Origin: an uncultured Bacteroidales bacterium
Lineage (GTDB): Bacteria; Bacteroidota; Bacteroidia; Bacteroidales; F082
Assembly (NCBI GenBank): GCA_947303055.1
Contig: CAMYXV010000003.1
Location: forward strand, 1 to 59,732
Reading direction: 5' to 3'
DNA: 59,732 nt
A program made the translations under genes and the position numbers. The notes under the pieces are model-generated. The model was given only the letters and a program-made list of their open reading frames with translations, did not search any database and was not told the DNA's origin. Of the stretch, positions 8,697-16,924 are shown one piece after another; the stretch's first letter is position 1, and the number at the start of each line of letters is the position of its first letter.

Positions 8697-10592
8697 TCAT
8701 TGAATCACATAGCCGTTTTCCCTATGCCCATCCACCGTTTGTTTCGAGGCTGAGCAATCCAACAATTCTTCTAGGTCGGTTGCCTTGGCCTTCTTCGCCA
8801 CGCCGTAATTGTCATAAATGGACTGCACCATTTCTTTGGTCTGCTTCAAGGTGTAGAACTGGCCCTTCGCGAACATTGAACTTGCTGCCGCTTTTATGCT
8901 ATCTTGCAAGTCCACATATCCTAGATGCTGCTTGATGTTGGCCTTCTTATACGACATGGTTCGGAGGTTGTTTGGGCCGATGGTGTTGTAATAGGTCTTT
9001 ATCTCCATCGGTATCTGTGGCAGCCATTCGAGTTGGGCCTTGTAATCGGGATGATATTGAAGGAACTCGCAATACATCCTCATCTTGTCCTCAAAGGTGA
9101 CATTAAACGCCAGCAGAAACGATTCCAATATTTTATCCTCGGTGATAGACATTGTGGCATCCTCAATAGACCGCATGACCTGGCAACCATCAATATACTG
9201 ACTCTTTTGAATATCCCATGCTCGGATTTCGTTGAACATGGCCAAATCGTTAAATACCACCCTTTGTGTACCATTGACCTTATCGTCAATCACGGCGACA
9301 TAATCCTTGCTGAATTTGTCGATTTTTTGGCTTGTGCGGTATTTGTCGCCAAGGCCAATCCTAACGCTCGCCTCGTTGCAATTGTTGTATGTGTCAATCA
9401 AGCCTTCCGAGAGTTTCTGTTTATTACATATCCGGCTCATAAACGCTTTTTCGTTTTCATTGTTAAAGTCCACAAATTCCTTGAAATAGAATGTTGCATC
9501 GTATCTGAAAGGGTTGTCTCCACGCCTCTGCCTTCCCATAATTTGAGGCAAGTCAAGCGATATGTCAAGTGCAAGGTTGTCGAGATTGATATTGCTGAAG
9601 ATGTATGTGTATGCGCAGGGAGAGTAGAAGTCAACCCCTTCGAAGGCACATTTTGTTACGAAGGTGTAGGTCTTGTGTGGTTCTCCCATCTTCGGCGCAT
9701 GTCCTATCTCGAAGCCAATCTTTTTCAGTCGTTTAATGTTGTCGTCGTTCACTGCGCAAATGACGTTGGTGTTGTCGGGAGTCAGGTTGTTTTCGCTGAT
9801 GATATTGATGATGGAACCCACGTCATTGATATAAAAAACAGCCTCATTGGAATACACTGTTTGACCATTGCAAATCTTGTCCTTGAAATACCCTTTGCCT
9901 ATGTAGTCTTGGATGATTTGAGTTGCCGTTGCCTTCGGCGATTTCCTATAATATGGTTGTTTTTCAATGTTGGTGGGATGGGTTGACGATGCTGGCCATA
10001 CAAGTTCAATATATGGCAGGTTCTTGAAAAAATCCATCTGATCCAAGTAATCCTCGATATAGGGTGTTGCCGATAGGAAGATGACCTGGTTGTTGTGCTT
10101 CAGATTTTCAAGGAACTCAATCTCCACGTCGCCCTTGAATGATGCGTCGGTGAATAGTGTTTGAGCCTCGTCCACCACAATCCGAAATCTTCCAAGTTGC
10201 TGTTTTTCGGCCAAAGCTTGCGCCACATGCTTGAAAGAATCGTAGCTGACAAGAATCTTCGGGGCAAATGGAGAGCCAAAGGGCGGGAAGCTGATGACAT
10301 AATTCATCATTTCGTTTTCAAGCGTGAGGACGGAACTGCTACGGTCGCCAAACTTCCTGAACTCATGCACTTTACCATGAAATTCTGGCGCATTGGCTTT
10401 ACAGTGCATCAACTCCAGTCTTGCGCTACACAGGATGGTTGGGATGTCGTCGGATAAGAACATTGTAGTGGCTCCGCACCCTGTTATGGTCTTGTCAAGT
10501 ATGAAGCTGCCTTGTGGAAACTGTGATTGAATCTCTGGCCAATCACTTAAATGAAATATCCCTTCTGGTATAAAAATCTCTTTCTTATTCAT
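8697..10592 (-). CDS. SF2 helicase-like protein with altered Walker A motif
   Basis: The ATG at 10592 (MNKKEIFIPEG) gives 631 aa; a longer frame to 10679 has no better start. Helicase landmarks are motif I-like TITGCGATT (35-43), motif II DEAQ (141-144), motif III SAT (174-176) and motif VI QIMGRQRR (350-357). The Walker A lysine is absent: Ala41 stands where GKT would have Lys, although the other motifs look intact. The protein may therefore bind nucleic acid without normal ATP hydrolysis, or use another residue. It is transcribed toward its own terminator at 8634-8669 and convergent with the ATPase gene. A role in replication of the element is plausible but not shown. Confidence 0.75.
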   Translation of the reverse strand: MNKKEIFIPEGIFHLSDWPEIQSQFPQGSFILDKTITGCGATTMFLSDDIPTILCSARLELMHCKANAPEFHGKVHEFRKFGDRSSSVLTLENEMMNYVISFPPFGSPFAPKILVSYDSFKHVAQALAEKQQLGRFRIVVDEAQTLFTDASFKGDVEIEFLENLKHNNQVIFLSATPYIEDYLDQMDFFKNLPYIELVWPASSTHPTNIEKQPYYRKSPKATATQIIQDYIGKGYFKDKICNGQTVYSNEAVFYINDVGSIINIISENNLTPDNTNVICAVNDDNIKRLKKIGFEIGHAPKMGEPHKTYTFVTKCAFEGVDFYSPCAYTYIFSNINLDNLALDISLDLPQIMGRQRRGDNPFRYDATFYFKEFVDFNNENEKAFMSRICNKQKLSEGLIDTYNNCNEASVRIGLGDKYRTSQKIDKFSKDYVAVIDDKVNGTQRVVFNDLAMFNEIRAWDIQKSQYIDGCQVMRSIEDATMSITEDKILESFLLAFNVTFEDKMRMYCEFLQYHPDYKAQLEWLPQIPMEIKTYYNTIGPNNLRTMSYKKANIKQHLGYVDLQDSIKAAASSMFAKGQFYTLKQTKEMVQSIYDNYGVAKKAKATDLEELLDCSASKQTVDGHRENGYVIQ

Positions 10593-10631
10593 TTTCAATA
10601 ATTTTTGATTGTTAAGTCTTGAAATATGGTT

Positions 10632-11034
10632 GATGATAGGGACTGGGGATTGAATGGAAAGATTAGAATAGAAAAGCATTAAACCAATTCGATGACAAAA
10701 GGATTACTCAAGCTGACACATTCGTCCTTTCAGTCCTCATGGTCAGCTTGAGTGCTGTCGCAAATGGAATAGAAATAAATCCTTTTCTTTTCTGAAAGAA
10801 GGAATACATATATCTTTCTATTCATCATACGCGAAGCGGATAGACCCATTGGGGATGAGGAAAAGTGTATGTCGAGCGTGAGCGAGACTAGCTTTTCCGA
10901 ATGGTCAGGTCGGCAATGGGTCTTCTTTTTGTTTTATATAGATGTCCATTTTTATTGTAAAAAAGGGACTAATATTGCTATTCATTAATGGAATCCACCA
11001 TTCTCGGTGAAAAAAGTGGACAGTCCCTATCATC
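10632..11034. repeat. Hairpin-rich non-coding region of the element
   Basis: No gene is seen between 10593 and 11139. Three nested or adjacent inverted repeats stand out. GATGATAGGGACTG (10632-10645) is perfectly inverted at 11021-11034. ACTCAAGCTGAC (10706-10717) pairs with 10742-10753. AGACCCATTG (10842-10851) pairs with 10914-10923, enclosing GGAAAAG (10859-10865) with CTTTTCC (10892-10898). Such structure suits a structured RNA, an origin of replication or a transfer/resolution site; sequence alone does not decide. Confidence 0.5.
10842..10923. ncRNA. Candidate structured RNA or cruciform
   Basis: A 10-bp outer stem (AGACCCATTG/CAATGGGTCT) encloses a 7-bp inner stem (GGAAAAG/CTTTTCC) across 82 nt, giving a compact two-level hairpin. 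I do not recognise an RNA family and no clear promoter or T-run is attached, so a DNA-level role is equally possible. Confidence 0.3.
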
Positions 11035-11139
11035 CATAAGGGTATAAAACAGCAAAAGCGTCCATTTTTTCGATTTCAACAACGAGAACAAATGGAAACA
11101 GATGAGAGATTTCTATGTCCCATCTGTTTCACATATTCA

Positions 11140-11919
11140 TCAAGGTTGCATAAAGCTCGGAAATACCTTGTTCGGATTGAGCTGGACATTTCGTGCTCTT
11201 CTGGCTTGTTTTTCATCTGCCAAGTAATTTTGGTATTCGGCGCTCGATTCCTCAACCCATTCCAAATTTGAACTTGCGTAGTTATTGCGGTCATGGTCCT
11301 TGTGCAATATCACAGGGTTCGTCTTTCCGTTTGGGGTTCCTTGCACGAATCTTGCCTTCGTCACCAAGTCATCCATCATGTACCTCTTGCCATTGACATA
11401 TACGAATGGCCTGATACAGACAAACAGGTCGGTATCATTGTCATATATGCTGTCATCCTGCTTTAGAAGGTTGTTTCCATCGTACACTTCACCTGCCTTG
11501 TTGACGGTCAGATTCCCGAATTTGCATTGCTGATACGTGTTAAGTGAATAAGGCCTGCTCTGCGGTGTTTGAGGGATTGGCGTTGGTTGGGGCAGTCTCC
11601 ATTCAAGGTTGCTCACGTCGCAATTAGCCAAATCACCGTCAAGATGCACAATCACATATTTTTTGCCGTCTTTCGGAGCTGGCTTGTAGCATACGGCAAC
11701 GAGGTAGTTGACATAGAAGGTGGCCCCATTCTCTTCAATGTACGGGCTTCCGTTTGACTTTTGCTTGATTGGAATATACTGCTTCACTCCAGTTGCGGGG
11801 TCAAGCTTGTAAATGCTTTTCCCATCGCTCGACACATAAATGCCGAGGTAATAATACAGTCTGTTTCCATTGGCATCAACTGTCGGTGCCTTTGGATTTG
11901 AATTTTTTGAACTACTCAT
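11140..11919 (-). CDS. Protein with two HNH-like nuclease domains
   Basis: The 259 aa contain two copies of an HNH_3-type core as found in phage homing endonucleases. The first lies at about 73-108 (VIVHLDGDLANCDVSNLEW, with His92, Asn99, Asn104). The second lies at about 185-222 (VILHKDHDRNNYASSNLEWV, with His206, Asp208, Asn212/213). The second copy keeps more of the consensus and is the better candidate for catalysis; the first may be a degenerate or DNA-binding copy. The start overlaps the end of the upstream 109-aa gene by 8 bp, so the two are co-translated. It could be a free-standing homing endonuclease or a nuclease used by the element. Confidence 0.75.
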   Translation of the reverse strand: MSSSKNSNPKAPTVDANGNRLYYYLGIYVSSDGKSIYKLDPATGVKQYIPIKQKSNGSPYIEENGATFYVNYLVAVCYKPAPKDGKKYVIVHLDGDLANCDVSNLEWRLPQPTPIPQTPQSRPYSLNTYQQCKFGNLTVNKAGEVYDGNNLLKQDDSIYDNDTDLFVCIRPFVYVNGKRYMMDDLVTKARFVQGTPNGKTNPVILHKDHDRNNYASSNLEWVEESSAEYQNYLADEKQARRARNVQLNPNKVFPSFMQP

Positions 11920-12241
11920 CTTCTTTTCTCCTGTTTTTAATAATCAATTTAATGTTTAATTCATCATCGAGATAGGCAATCAATTTGCGAAAGCTATCCG
12001 ATCTCTTACGTTCGCGCGGGCAGATTGAGAGAAGTTCATAAAGATATAGCGATATTTCCAAACCCGCCTTCCAGTTCTCCTCACCCACGTAAGCTTTCAG
12101 TTTATTAACATCATCCCTGTATTGAATCGGGACAATGGTTTTTTCTATTGCTTTTGGCGGCACTTCCGTTTTTAAGGAGGGCTTTTGTTCTGGCTGCCGC
12201 CAATCAAAGCCGAACAGCGCCTCCATTAGACGCATCATCAT
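11912..12241 (-). CDS. Hypothetical protein, 109 aa
   Basis: I do not recognise this protein. It is soluble and highly charged, with a Pro/Lys-rich linker near residues 15-40 and a helical C-terminal half (YVGEENWKAGLEISLYLYEL and a basic KNRRKEDE tail). Its 3' end overlaps the HNH gene by 8 bp, indicating an operon. The start is one of three consecutive ATG codons at 12241-12233. A small partner or regulator of the HNH protein is possible. Confidence 0.6.
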   Translation of the reverse strand: MMMRLMEALFGFDWRQPEQKPSLKTEVPPKAIEKTIVPIQYRDDVNKLKAYVGEENWKAGLEISLYLYELLSICPRERKRSDSFRKLIAYLDDELNIKLIIKNRRKEDE

Positions 12242-12634
12242 ATATTTGGCATTTTATTCTAATAGTAAGAATATCATGGCGATGGGAGCGCAAAACAGCG
12301 CATTTGGACAGTTTTTGGCAGAATCGGGCATCCAATTTGGCGGCGGAAACCATCGAAAAAAAACACCGCCTGTGAAAGCCTGAGAGCCTTATTAGTAGAC
12401 AAGGAGGATCCAAATTGTCGAATGCTACACCACCCGTAGTACATAAGTGTAAGGTGGCTTGCAGAGGACGTTTTCAGAAAGTGGTTTTAGCCACTGCGAG
12501 TATCACAAACCATTTGAAAAGAGTAAGATATCTTTTCTTTTTTTCCTTTCCGGGCCCCTGTAAGCCTTATATGTAGAAGAAACGGGGCGGCCAACCAAGG
12601 CGCCCCGTCTAGAAAGAGAGAAACCATACATCAT
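12242..12634. promoter_or_regulatory. Non-coding region with attenuator-like overlapping hairpins
   Basis: On the plus strand, CCACC (12430-12434) can pair with GGTGG (12453-12457). GTGGCT (12454-12459) can pair with AGCCAC (12489-12494), and AGTGG (12480-12484) with CCACT (12491-12495). These stems exclude one another. GAAAAGA/TCTTTTC (12516-12537) with a following T-run could terminate. A strong hairpin ACGGGGCG/CGCCCCGT occupies 12582-12608. A TTG-started 53-codon frame at 12415-12576, preceded by AAGGAGGA, overlaps this and could be a leader peptide. All of this is structural reading, not proof. Confidence 0.35.
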
Positions 12635-12856
12635 TTAATAAAAGCATACCTGGTCGGTTGGGGACAATTCGAAGAGAACCCCACCGATTGGATGGCCGTC
12701 GCCTATGGGAGTAAACCGCCAGCTCATGTTTGGCAAACTGAAACCGCAAGCGTCGGCGGGAAGCGGAACCGTAATGAGGAATTGCGGCGACGCTTTCCTT
12801 TTTTTTTGCTCCAGCCGCAGTTCCTTCAAAGCCTTATATATAAGATAATCAATCAA
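12635..12856 (-). CDS. Doubtful small ORF, 73 aa
   Basis: This open frame uses a TTG start at 12856 and no ATG. The translation looks protein-like (TPIGDGHPIGGVLFELS near the C-terminus) but no family is recognised. The same DNA forms hairpins TCGGTTGGGG/CCCCACCGA (12654-12687) and GAGGAATTGCGGC/GCCGCAGTTCCTTC (12776-12827), which suggests it may instead be structured RNA on the plus strand. Confidence 0.25.
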   Translation of the reverse strand: MIDYLIYKALKELRLEQKKRKASPQFLITVPLPADACGFSLPNMSWRFTPIGDGHPIGGVLFELSPTDQVCFY

Positions 12857-12994
12857 TTAAATCACAAATTAAAAAACAAACAAACATGACAAGAAAAACG
12901 AAAAGCAACACAACGAGAATCCGCACATCAATCTGGCGGAAGCAACCGAACGGGCCCGCAAGCGGCTCAAGTACAAAAAGACAACCCTTTTGAG

Positions 12995-13093
12995 ATGAAG
13001 AGGAATGTCATCATCATAATCATCGACGGCATGTTTTACATTGCCGAAAGACTAATCAGGTTCTTCAGGGAGCGAAAAAGCAAACGTCCCTGA
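12995..13093 (+). CDS. Tiny membrane-type ORF, 32 aa
   Basis: The ATG at 12995 opens a 32-codon frame with a hydrophobic start (NVIIIIIDGMFYIAE) and a basic tail (RFFRERKSKRP). It follows the stop of another short frame (12886-12993, 35 aa, very basic) by 1 bp. Both lie in the leader of the DUF3871 gene. Either may be a real micro-protein or chance. Confidence 0.3.
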   Translation: MKRNVIIIIIDGMFYIAERLIRFFRERKSKRP

Positions 13094-13134
13094 AACGCAA
13101 AATGGAATTACTAACCTTTTAAATCATAACAAAA

Positions 13135-14196
13135 ATGGAAAAAACATTAGTTAGAAGCGGTTCAATGGTACCTGCCAACACGAACAGGGCAGTCATTCTG
13201 AACCCAACAACACAACACGAACCGAACGAGATTTTCACCGAAGCCGTCATCGTCGAAGATGAGGCAAGTGAAACCAACACACCCCCCGTTTTCATCGGGG
13301 CAAACACGAAAGCTGTCACATTGGAACAGCTAAAGCGTGACTACATCATTCCTGTGTTCGCCAAGGATAATCAGGAGTGCATTTCGCATAATGCCTTCAT
13401 ATCGACAGTATACGAGGCAGTTATGGACTACTACAGGAACGAGTCTGTACTCGAACCTCAGATAAGAGCGTCTCATATTGTAAAGGGGAGAAGGCCACAT
13501 GCGGCTGGGAAGCGCGCCGACCGTCTCCGTCCTACGGACATCACCCAATATTATGAGAGAAGCATCTTTGCCATCCAGATACCGTCAATCTATGACGAGA
13601 TCAACGGCAATCGACTGAATTTGTCCATTGTGGGCTGCAAGGCCTACAATCGCGACAATTTGAGCGGAAGACTCACCGAGCAGAAATTCTCTGTGGCGGT
13701 GGGATTCAACAACCAAGTGTGTCAAAACCAGTGCATCTTCACCGATGGGCTGAAGCACACGATTCTGGCAAGCAACACCGGGACGATTTACTCACAGGTG
13801 CTTGACTTGCTCGACAGATTCAACATAATCGACAGTTTCAGGAAACTGGAGTCATTGAACAATGTCAACCTCAGCGAGCACCAGTTCTGCGAAATACTCG
13901 GGAAACTGCGTCTGTACAACTATCTTGACCAGAGAAGAAGAAAGCAAATTCCCAGCATCGATGTCACCGATGCCCAACTCAACAGCGTCGCATCCGGCTT
14001 TGTGTCGGACGTGAACTTCAAGGGAGGCACCAGCGGCATCTCGATGTGGAATTTCTACAATCTTCTTACAGGCAGCAACAAGAAGAACTACATCGACACA
14101 TTCCTTCCGAGAGCGACGACAGCCACGGAGCTGTCCATAGGACTGGCGGACACGATCAAGGGGGTTGACCCCAAGTACAGCTGGTTCATCCAGTAA
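13135..14196 (+). CDS. DUF3871 family protein
   Basis: The 353-aa protein matches the DUF3871 family, known almost only from Bacteroidota mobile elements; the function is unknown. No signal peptide or membrane segment is present. The middle of the protein (about 145-235, from SIFAIQIPSIYDEINGNRLN to TDGLKHTILASNTGT) looks like the conserved core. It is the first gene of a plus-strand group that continues with a single-strand-annealing protein and an exonuclease, so a link to DNA processing of the element is reasonable. A terminator-like stem at 14231-14262 follows it. Confidence 0.8.
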   Translation: MEKTLVRSGSMVPANTNRAVILNPTTQHEPNEIFTEAVIVEDEASETNTPPVFIGANTKAVTLEQLKRDYIIPVFAKDNQECISHNAFISTVYEAVMDYYRNESVLEPQIRASHIVKGRRPHAAGKRADRLRPTDITQYYERSIFAIQIPSIYDEINGNRLNLSIVGCKAYNRDNLSGRLTEQKFSVAVGFNNQVCQNQCIFTDGLKHTILASNTGTIYSQVLDLLDRFNIIDSFRKLESLNNVNLSEHQFCEILGKLRLYNYLDQRRRKQIPSIDVTDAQLNSVASGFVSDVNFKGGTSGISMWNFYNLLTGSNKKNYIDTFLPRATTATELSIGLADTIKGVDPKYSWFIQ

Positions 14197-14230
14197 CGTG
14201 ATTTCAACGACTGAACGTCAAACGATTACC

Positions 14231-14262
14231 GAGGAGGTGTCACCCAAACGTGATGCCTCCTC
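14231..14262 (+). terminator. Stem-loop between DUF3871 and the recombination genes
   Basis: GAGGAGGTGTCAC (14231-14243) pairs with GTGATGCCTCCTC (14250-14262) through 13 pairs including two G-U, followed by the weak U-rich TTGTTATTT. It may terminate partially, separating DUF3871 expression from the recombinase pair. Confidence 0.5.
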
Positions 14263-14321
14263 TTGTTATTTGCACAAGACAACACAAACCAATACACACA
14301 AACACTTAAATCTTAAAGAAA

Positions 14322-15095
14322 ATGAAAGAAAACACAGAAAACAACGGCATTCAGACCATGAATGCAGAGGAAAAGAGCAGCAGAGACATGTTCATCACCC
14401 TCTATTCAATCAATTTGCAAGGTAACACTGAGACCAGGGACGGCCTCACCTACCTGACTTGGAGCAAGGCTTGGAAGCTGTTCAAGCAGTTCTATCCCAA
14501 CGCCAGCTACAGGATAATGAAAGACCCGACGACAAGTCTGCCATACTACGCCGACGCGAGAACGGGCATCATGGTACACACGGAAGTCACTGCGGGGAGC
14601 CACACATACGAAATGATGCTCCCCGTCATGGACAACAAGAACAGGGCCATGCGATTCGAGCCCTACACCTATCAGGTTCTCGACAAATCCACGGGCGCCT
14701 TCATCGAGAAGACCGTACAGGCAGCCACCATGTTCGACATTAACAAGGCCGTACTTCGCTGTCTCGTGAAAAACATCGCCATGTTTGGATTAGGCCTCTA
14801 TTTGTACGAAGGCGAGGACTATCCGCAAAACATCACAATGGAAGGCGAAGAGCAGACCAACGCGGCGGCTGAACAACAACAGCAGCAAGCGGCACCGTCT
14901 TCATGGCATCATCAGGAGACAGCTGGAAAGCCTGTCAACACGGCTCGCTACAAGAAGGTCATGGACGCTTTGAACGTCGCAGCGGACAAGCAAGCATTCT
15001 GGAAAATCTACTGGGATCACAAGGCCGAGATTTTGGGCAACCCCGAGATTAAGGAACTTTTCAACCGCCGCAAGGCTGAACTTGGATTGGCATGA
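14322..15095 (+). CDS. Single-strand annealing protein, DUF1071/Sak type
   Basis: The 257 aa match the DUF1071 (SSAP) family of phage-type annealing proteins. Features are the opening MFITLYSINL and TYLTWSKAWKLFKQFYP, a conserved core to about residue 170 (TMFDINKAVLRCLVKNIAMFGLGLYLYEGED), and a Gln/Ala-rich linker before a C-terminal helical tail (NTARYKKVMDALNVAADK). SSAPs anneal complementary single strands during recombination or replication. The stop overlaps the start of the exonuclease gene (ATGA, 15092-15095), the classic Red-beta/exonuclease pairing. Confidence in the family is good; the exact subfamily could differ. Confidence 0.8.
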   Translation: MKENTENNGIQTMNAEEKSSRDMFITLYSINLQGNTETRDGLTYLTWSKAWKLFKQFYPNASYRIMKDPTTSLPYYADARTGIMVHTEVTAGSHTYEMMLPVMDNKNRAMRFEPYTYQVLDKSTGAFIEKTVQAATMFDINKAVLRCLVKNIAMFGLGLYLYEGEDYPQNITMEGEEQTNAAAEQQQQQAAPSSWHHQETAGKPVNTARYKKVMDALNVAADKQAFWKIYWDHKAEILGNPEIKELFNRRKAELGLA

Positions 15096-16018
15096 GACGG
15101 GTCGAACTAACTGAATCAGGTGTGGTCTTCAACGAGCAGGACCACACCTACAACCTGAACGGGAAATTCCTGTCAGGCATTACCGGTGTCTTGCACTGTC
15201 AGCTATTTGCTGACGAATTTGACGGAATTGATGAAGAAACACTCAAACTTGCGGCTTTGTATGGCACGGCAGTGCATAAAAGTTGCGAGTTGTTCGATAA
15301 TGAGTGGATTAACGACAATTCGCCCGAAGTCATCGACTATGTAACCCTATGCAGGGAAAATGACCTTACGCATGAGATTTCGGAATACACGGTGACGGAC
15401 GGCGAGCACTATGCGTCAAACATTGACAAGGTCTATCGGACTGGTGATAATACATTTTCATTGGCCGACATCAAGACCTATTCTGTTATGAACGGAGAAA
15501 AGCTTGAAAAGGCTCGTTGGCAACTAAGCATATACGCATATCTTTTTGAGCTTCAGAACAAAAAGGCGAAGGTGGACAGCCTCTACGTCATCCACCTTCG
15601 CAACAAGGAAAAGAGCAACGGGGAGCGGTCTGTGGTATCGAAACTGATTCCCATCGCTAGAATACCATCCGAGGTGTGCAAGGATTTGCTTGAGACCGAC
15701 TTGAGAGGCGAGCGGTTCAAGAACCCTTACTCGATACCTGACGACGTAAGGCAACTTGAGACACACATCAGGGAGCTGATCGCCGAGAAGACGAAGGCCG
15801 AGACCGAACTCGACCTGCTAAAGTCGGAGATATTGAAAAGGATGACCGACAATGACATACGGCAGTGGTTTACCGAGACGATGAAAATCACACGGAAACT
15901 GCCGTCCGTCAGGACATCATTCAACCTGGCGTTATTCAAGCAAGACCATCCCGACCTGGACTATTCTCCTTATATGAAGGAAAGCGAGGTGTCGGGCAGT
16001 CTTTTGATAACGATTTGA
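15092..16018 (+). CDS. PD-(D/E)XK exonuclease partner of the SSAP
   Basis: This 308-aa protein carries the RecB/YqaJ-like nuclease pattern: His62 in GTAVHK, Asp112 in NIDKV, Asp126 and Lys128 in ADIKT, and Gln144/Tyr148 in QLSIYAY. The nuclease domain spans about 25-200; the C-terminal part is a helical region with a coiled-coil-like stretch (about 225-255). The family degrades one strand of duplex DNA to expose ssDNA for the annealing protein. The overlap with the SSAP gene supports a two-component recombination module. A strong terminator follows. Confidence 0.85.
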   Translation: MRRVELTESGVVFNEQDHTYNLNGKFLSGITGVLHCQLFADEFDGIDEETLKLAALYGTAVHKSCELFDNEWINDNSPEVIDYVTLCRENDLTHEISEYTVTDGEHYASNIDKVYRTGDNTFSLADIKTYSVMNGEKLEKARWQLSIYAYLFELQNKKAKVDSLYVIHLRNKEKSNGERSVVSKLIPIARIPSEVCKDLLETDLRGERFKNPYSIPDDVRQLETHIRELIAEKTKAETELDLLKSEILKRMTDNDIRQWFTETMKITRKLPSVRTSFNLALFKQDHPDLDYSPYMKESEVSGSLLITI

Positions 16019-16027
16019 ACCTCGGAC

Positions 16028-16082
16028 AAAAACGGGTTCCTGCAAGAAATCAACCGAAACGACCTTGTGGGAGCCCGTTTTT
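16028..16082 (+). terminator. Terminator after the recombination module
   Basis: AAAAACGGG (16028-16036) pairs with CCCGTTTTT (16074-16082); the inner flanks allow a few more pairs. The downstream arm ends in the T-run. Confidence 0.7.
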
Positions 16083-16125
16083 ATGTATTAGACGGACATC
16101 TAATAACCAAAACACAACTGACATT

Positions 16126-16839
16126 ATGACAAAAACAGAACAAACAACCGATGAAAAGTATGTTGCCTACCTTCGCGTAAGCACACACAAGCAAGGTTAC
16201 TCAGGACTGGGACTTGAGGCGCAACAGGAGATTATTCACAACTTCCTGCGCGACACACAACCCATTGCAGAGTTTATTGAGATCGAAAGCGGGCGCAAGA
16301 AAGACCGTCCGCAATTGAAAGCCGCACTCGAACTATGCCGAAAAAGCAATGCGAAGCTTATCGTGGCCAAACTGGACCGACTCGCGCGCAACGTATGCTT
16401 TCTATCCCAACTACTCGAATCGGACGTGGAAATAACCTTTTGCGATTTCCCGTCAGCAAACAAAATGATGCTTCATATCATGGCTGCTATTGCACAATAT
16501 GAAGCGGAACTCACAGCCGCACGCACGAAACAGGCGCTCGCGGCAAAGAAGGCCAGAGGATGCACGCTCGGCAATCCTGAACACTTAATGGTCAAGCACG
16601 CGGAAGCAATCTCCCACAGCAACGAAACGAACAGAGCCAAGGCCAGCAACAATCCAAACAACAAACGCGCCGTGGCTATGCTGAAGGTTCTGGTCGAAAG
16701 GGACATGACACTTCAACAAATGGCCGACACGCTAAACAATGAAGGCTTTACCACGTCGACAGGATGCAGATTCAGGCCTTCAACTGTCTACACTTTAATT
16801 AAACGGTATCAATTAAATAGAAAGGAGGAACAACCATGA
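16126..16839 (+). CDS. Serine recombinase / resolvase
   Basis: From the ATG at 16126 (MTKTEQTTDEKYVAYLRVST) the protein is 237 aa; a longer frame from 15865 overlaps the exonuclease gene and lacks support. Serine-resolvase landmarks are YLRVS with catalytic Ser19, the conserved AKLDRLARN, MLHIMAAIAQYEAELTAARTK leading into the long helix, and a C-terminal helix-turn-helix (LQQMADTLNNEGFTT). It may resolve element multimers or invert a segment. It ends in an ATGA overlap with a 22-codon frame. Confidence 0.9.
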   Translation: MTKTEQTTDEKYVAYLRVSTHKQGYSGLGLEAQQEIIHNFLRDTQPIAEFIEIESGRKKDRPQLKAALELCRKSNAKLIVAKLDRLARNVCFLSQLLESDVEITFCDFPSANKMMLHIMAAIAQYEAELTAARTKQALAAKKARGCTLGNPEHLMVKHAEAISHSNETNRAKASNNPNNKRAVAMLKVLVERDMTLQQMADTLNNEGFTTSTGCRFRPSTVYTLIKRYQLNRKEEQP

Positions 16840-16904
16840 TTAGCATTTTGGAACACATCAAGACAGCATTTCTGAAAATCATCAAAGACATTATCATCTA
16901 CTAA
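16836..16904 (+). CDS. Micro-ORF, 22 aa
   Basis: The frame opens with ATGA overlapping the resolvase stop and is preceded by AAAGGAGGA at 16821-16829, an unusually strong Shine-Dalgarno site for Bacteroidota. The peptide (MISILEHIKTAF, then a hydrophobic IIKDIIIY end) is amphipathic. It could be a real micro-protein or simply a coupling device. Confidence 0.35.
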   Translation: MISILEHIKTAFLKIIKDIIIY

Positions 16905-16924
16905 CAAAAAAAGGAGACAATACA

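Noticed and set aside
8925-9986. A 353-codon plus-strand frame opposite the helicase-like gene
   Set aside because: The minus strand has helicase motifs, a start and a matching terminator; the plus frame has no recognisable domain or promoter.
15865-16125. N-terminal extension of the serine recombinase
   Set aside because: The extended frame overlaps the exonuclease gene and its terminator; the resolvase fold begins right after the ATG at 16126.
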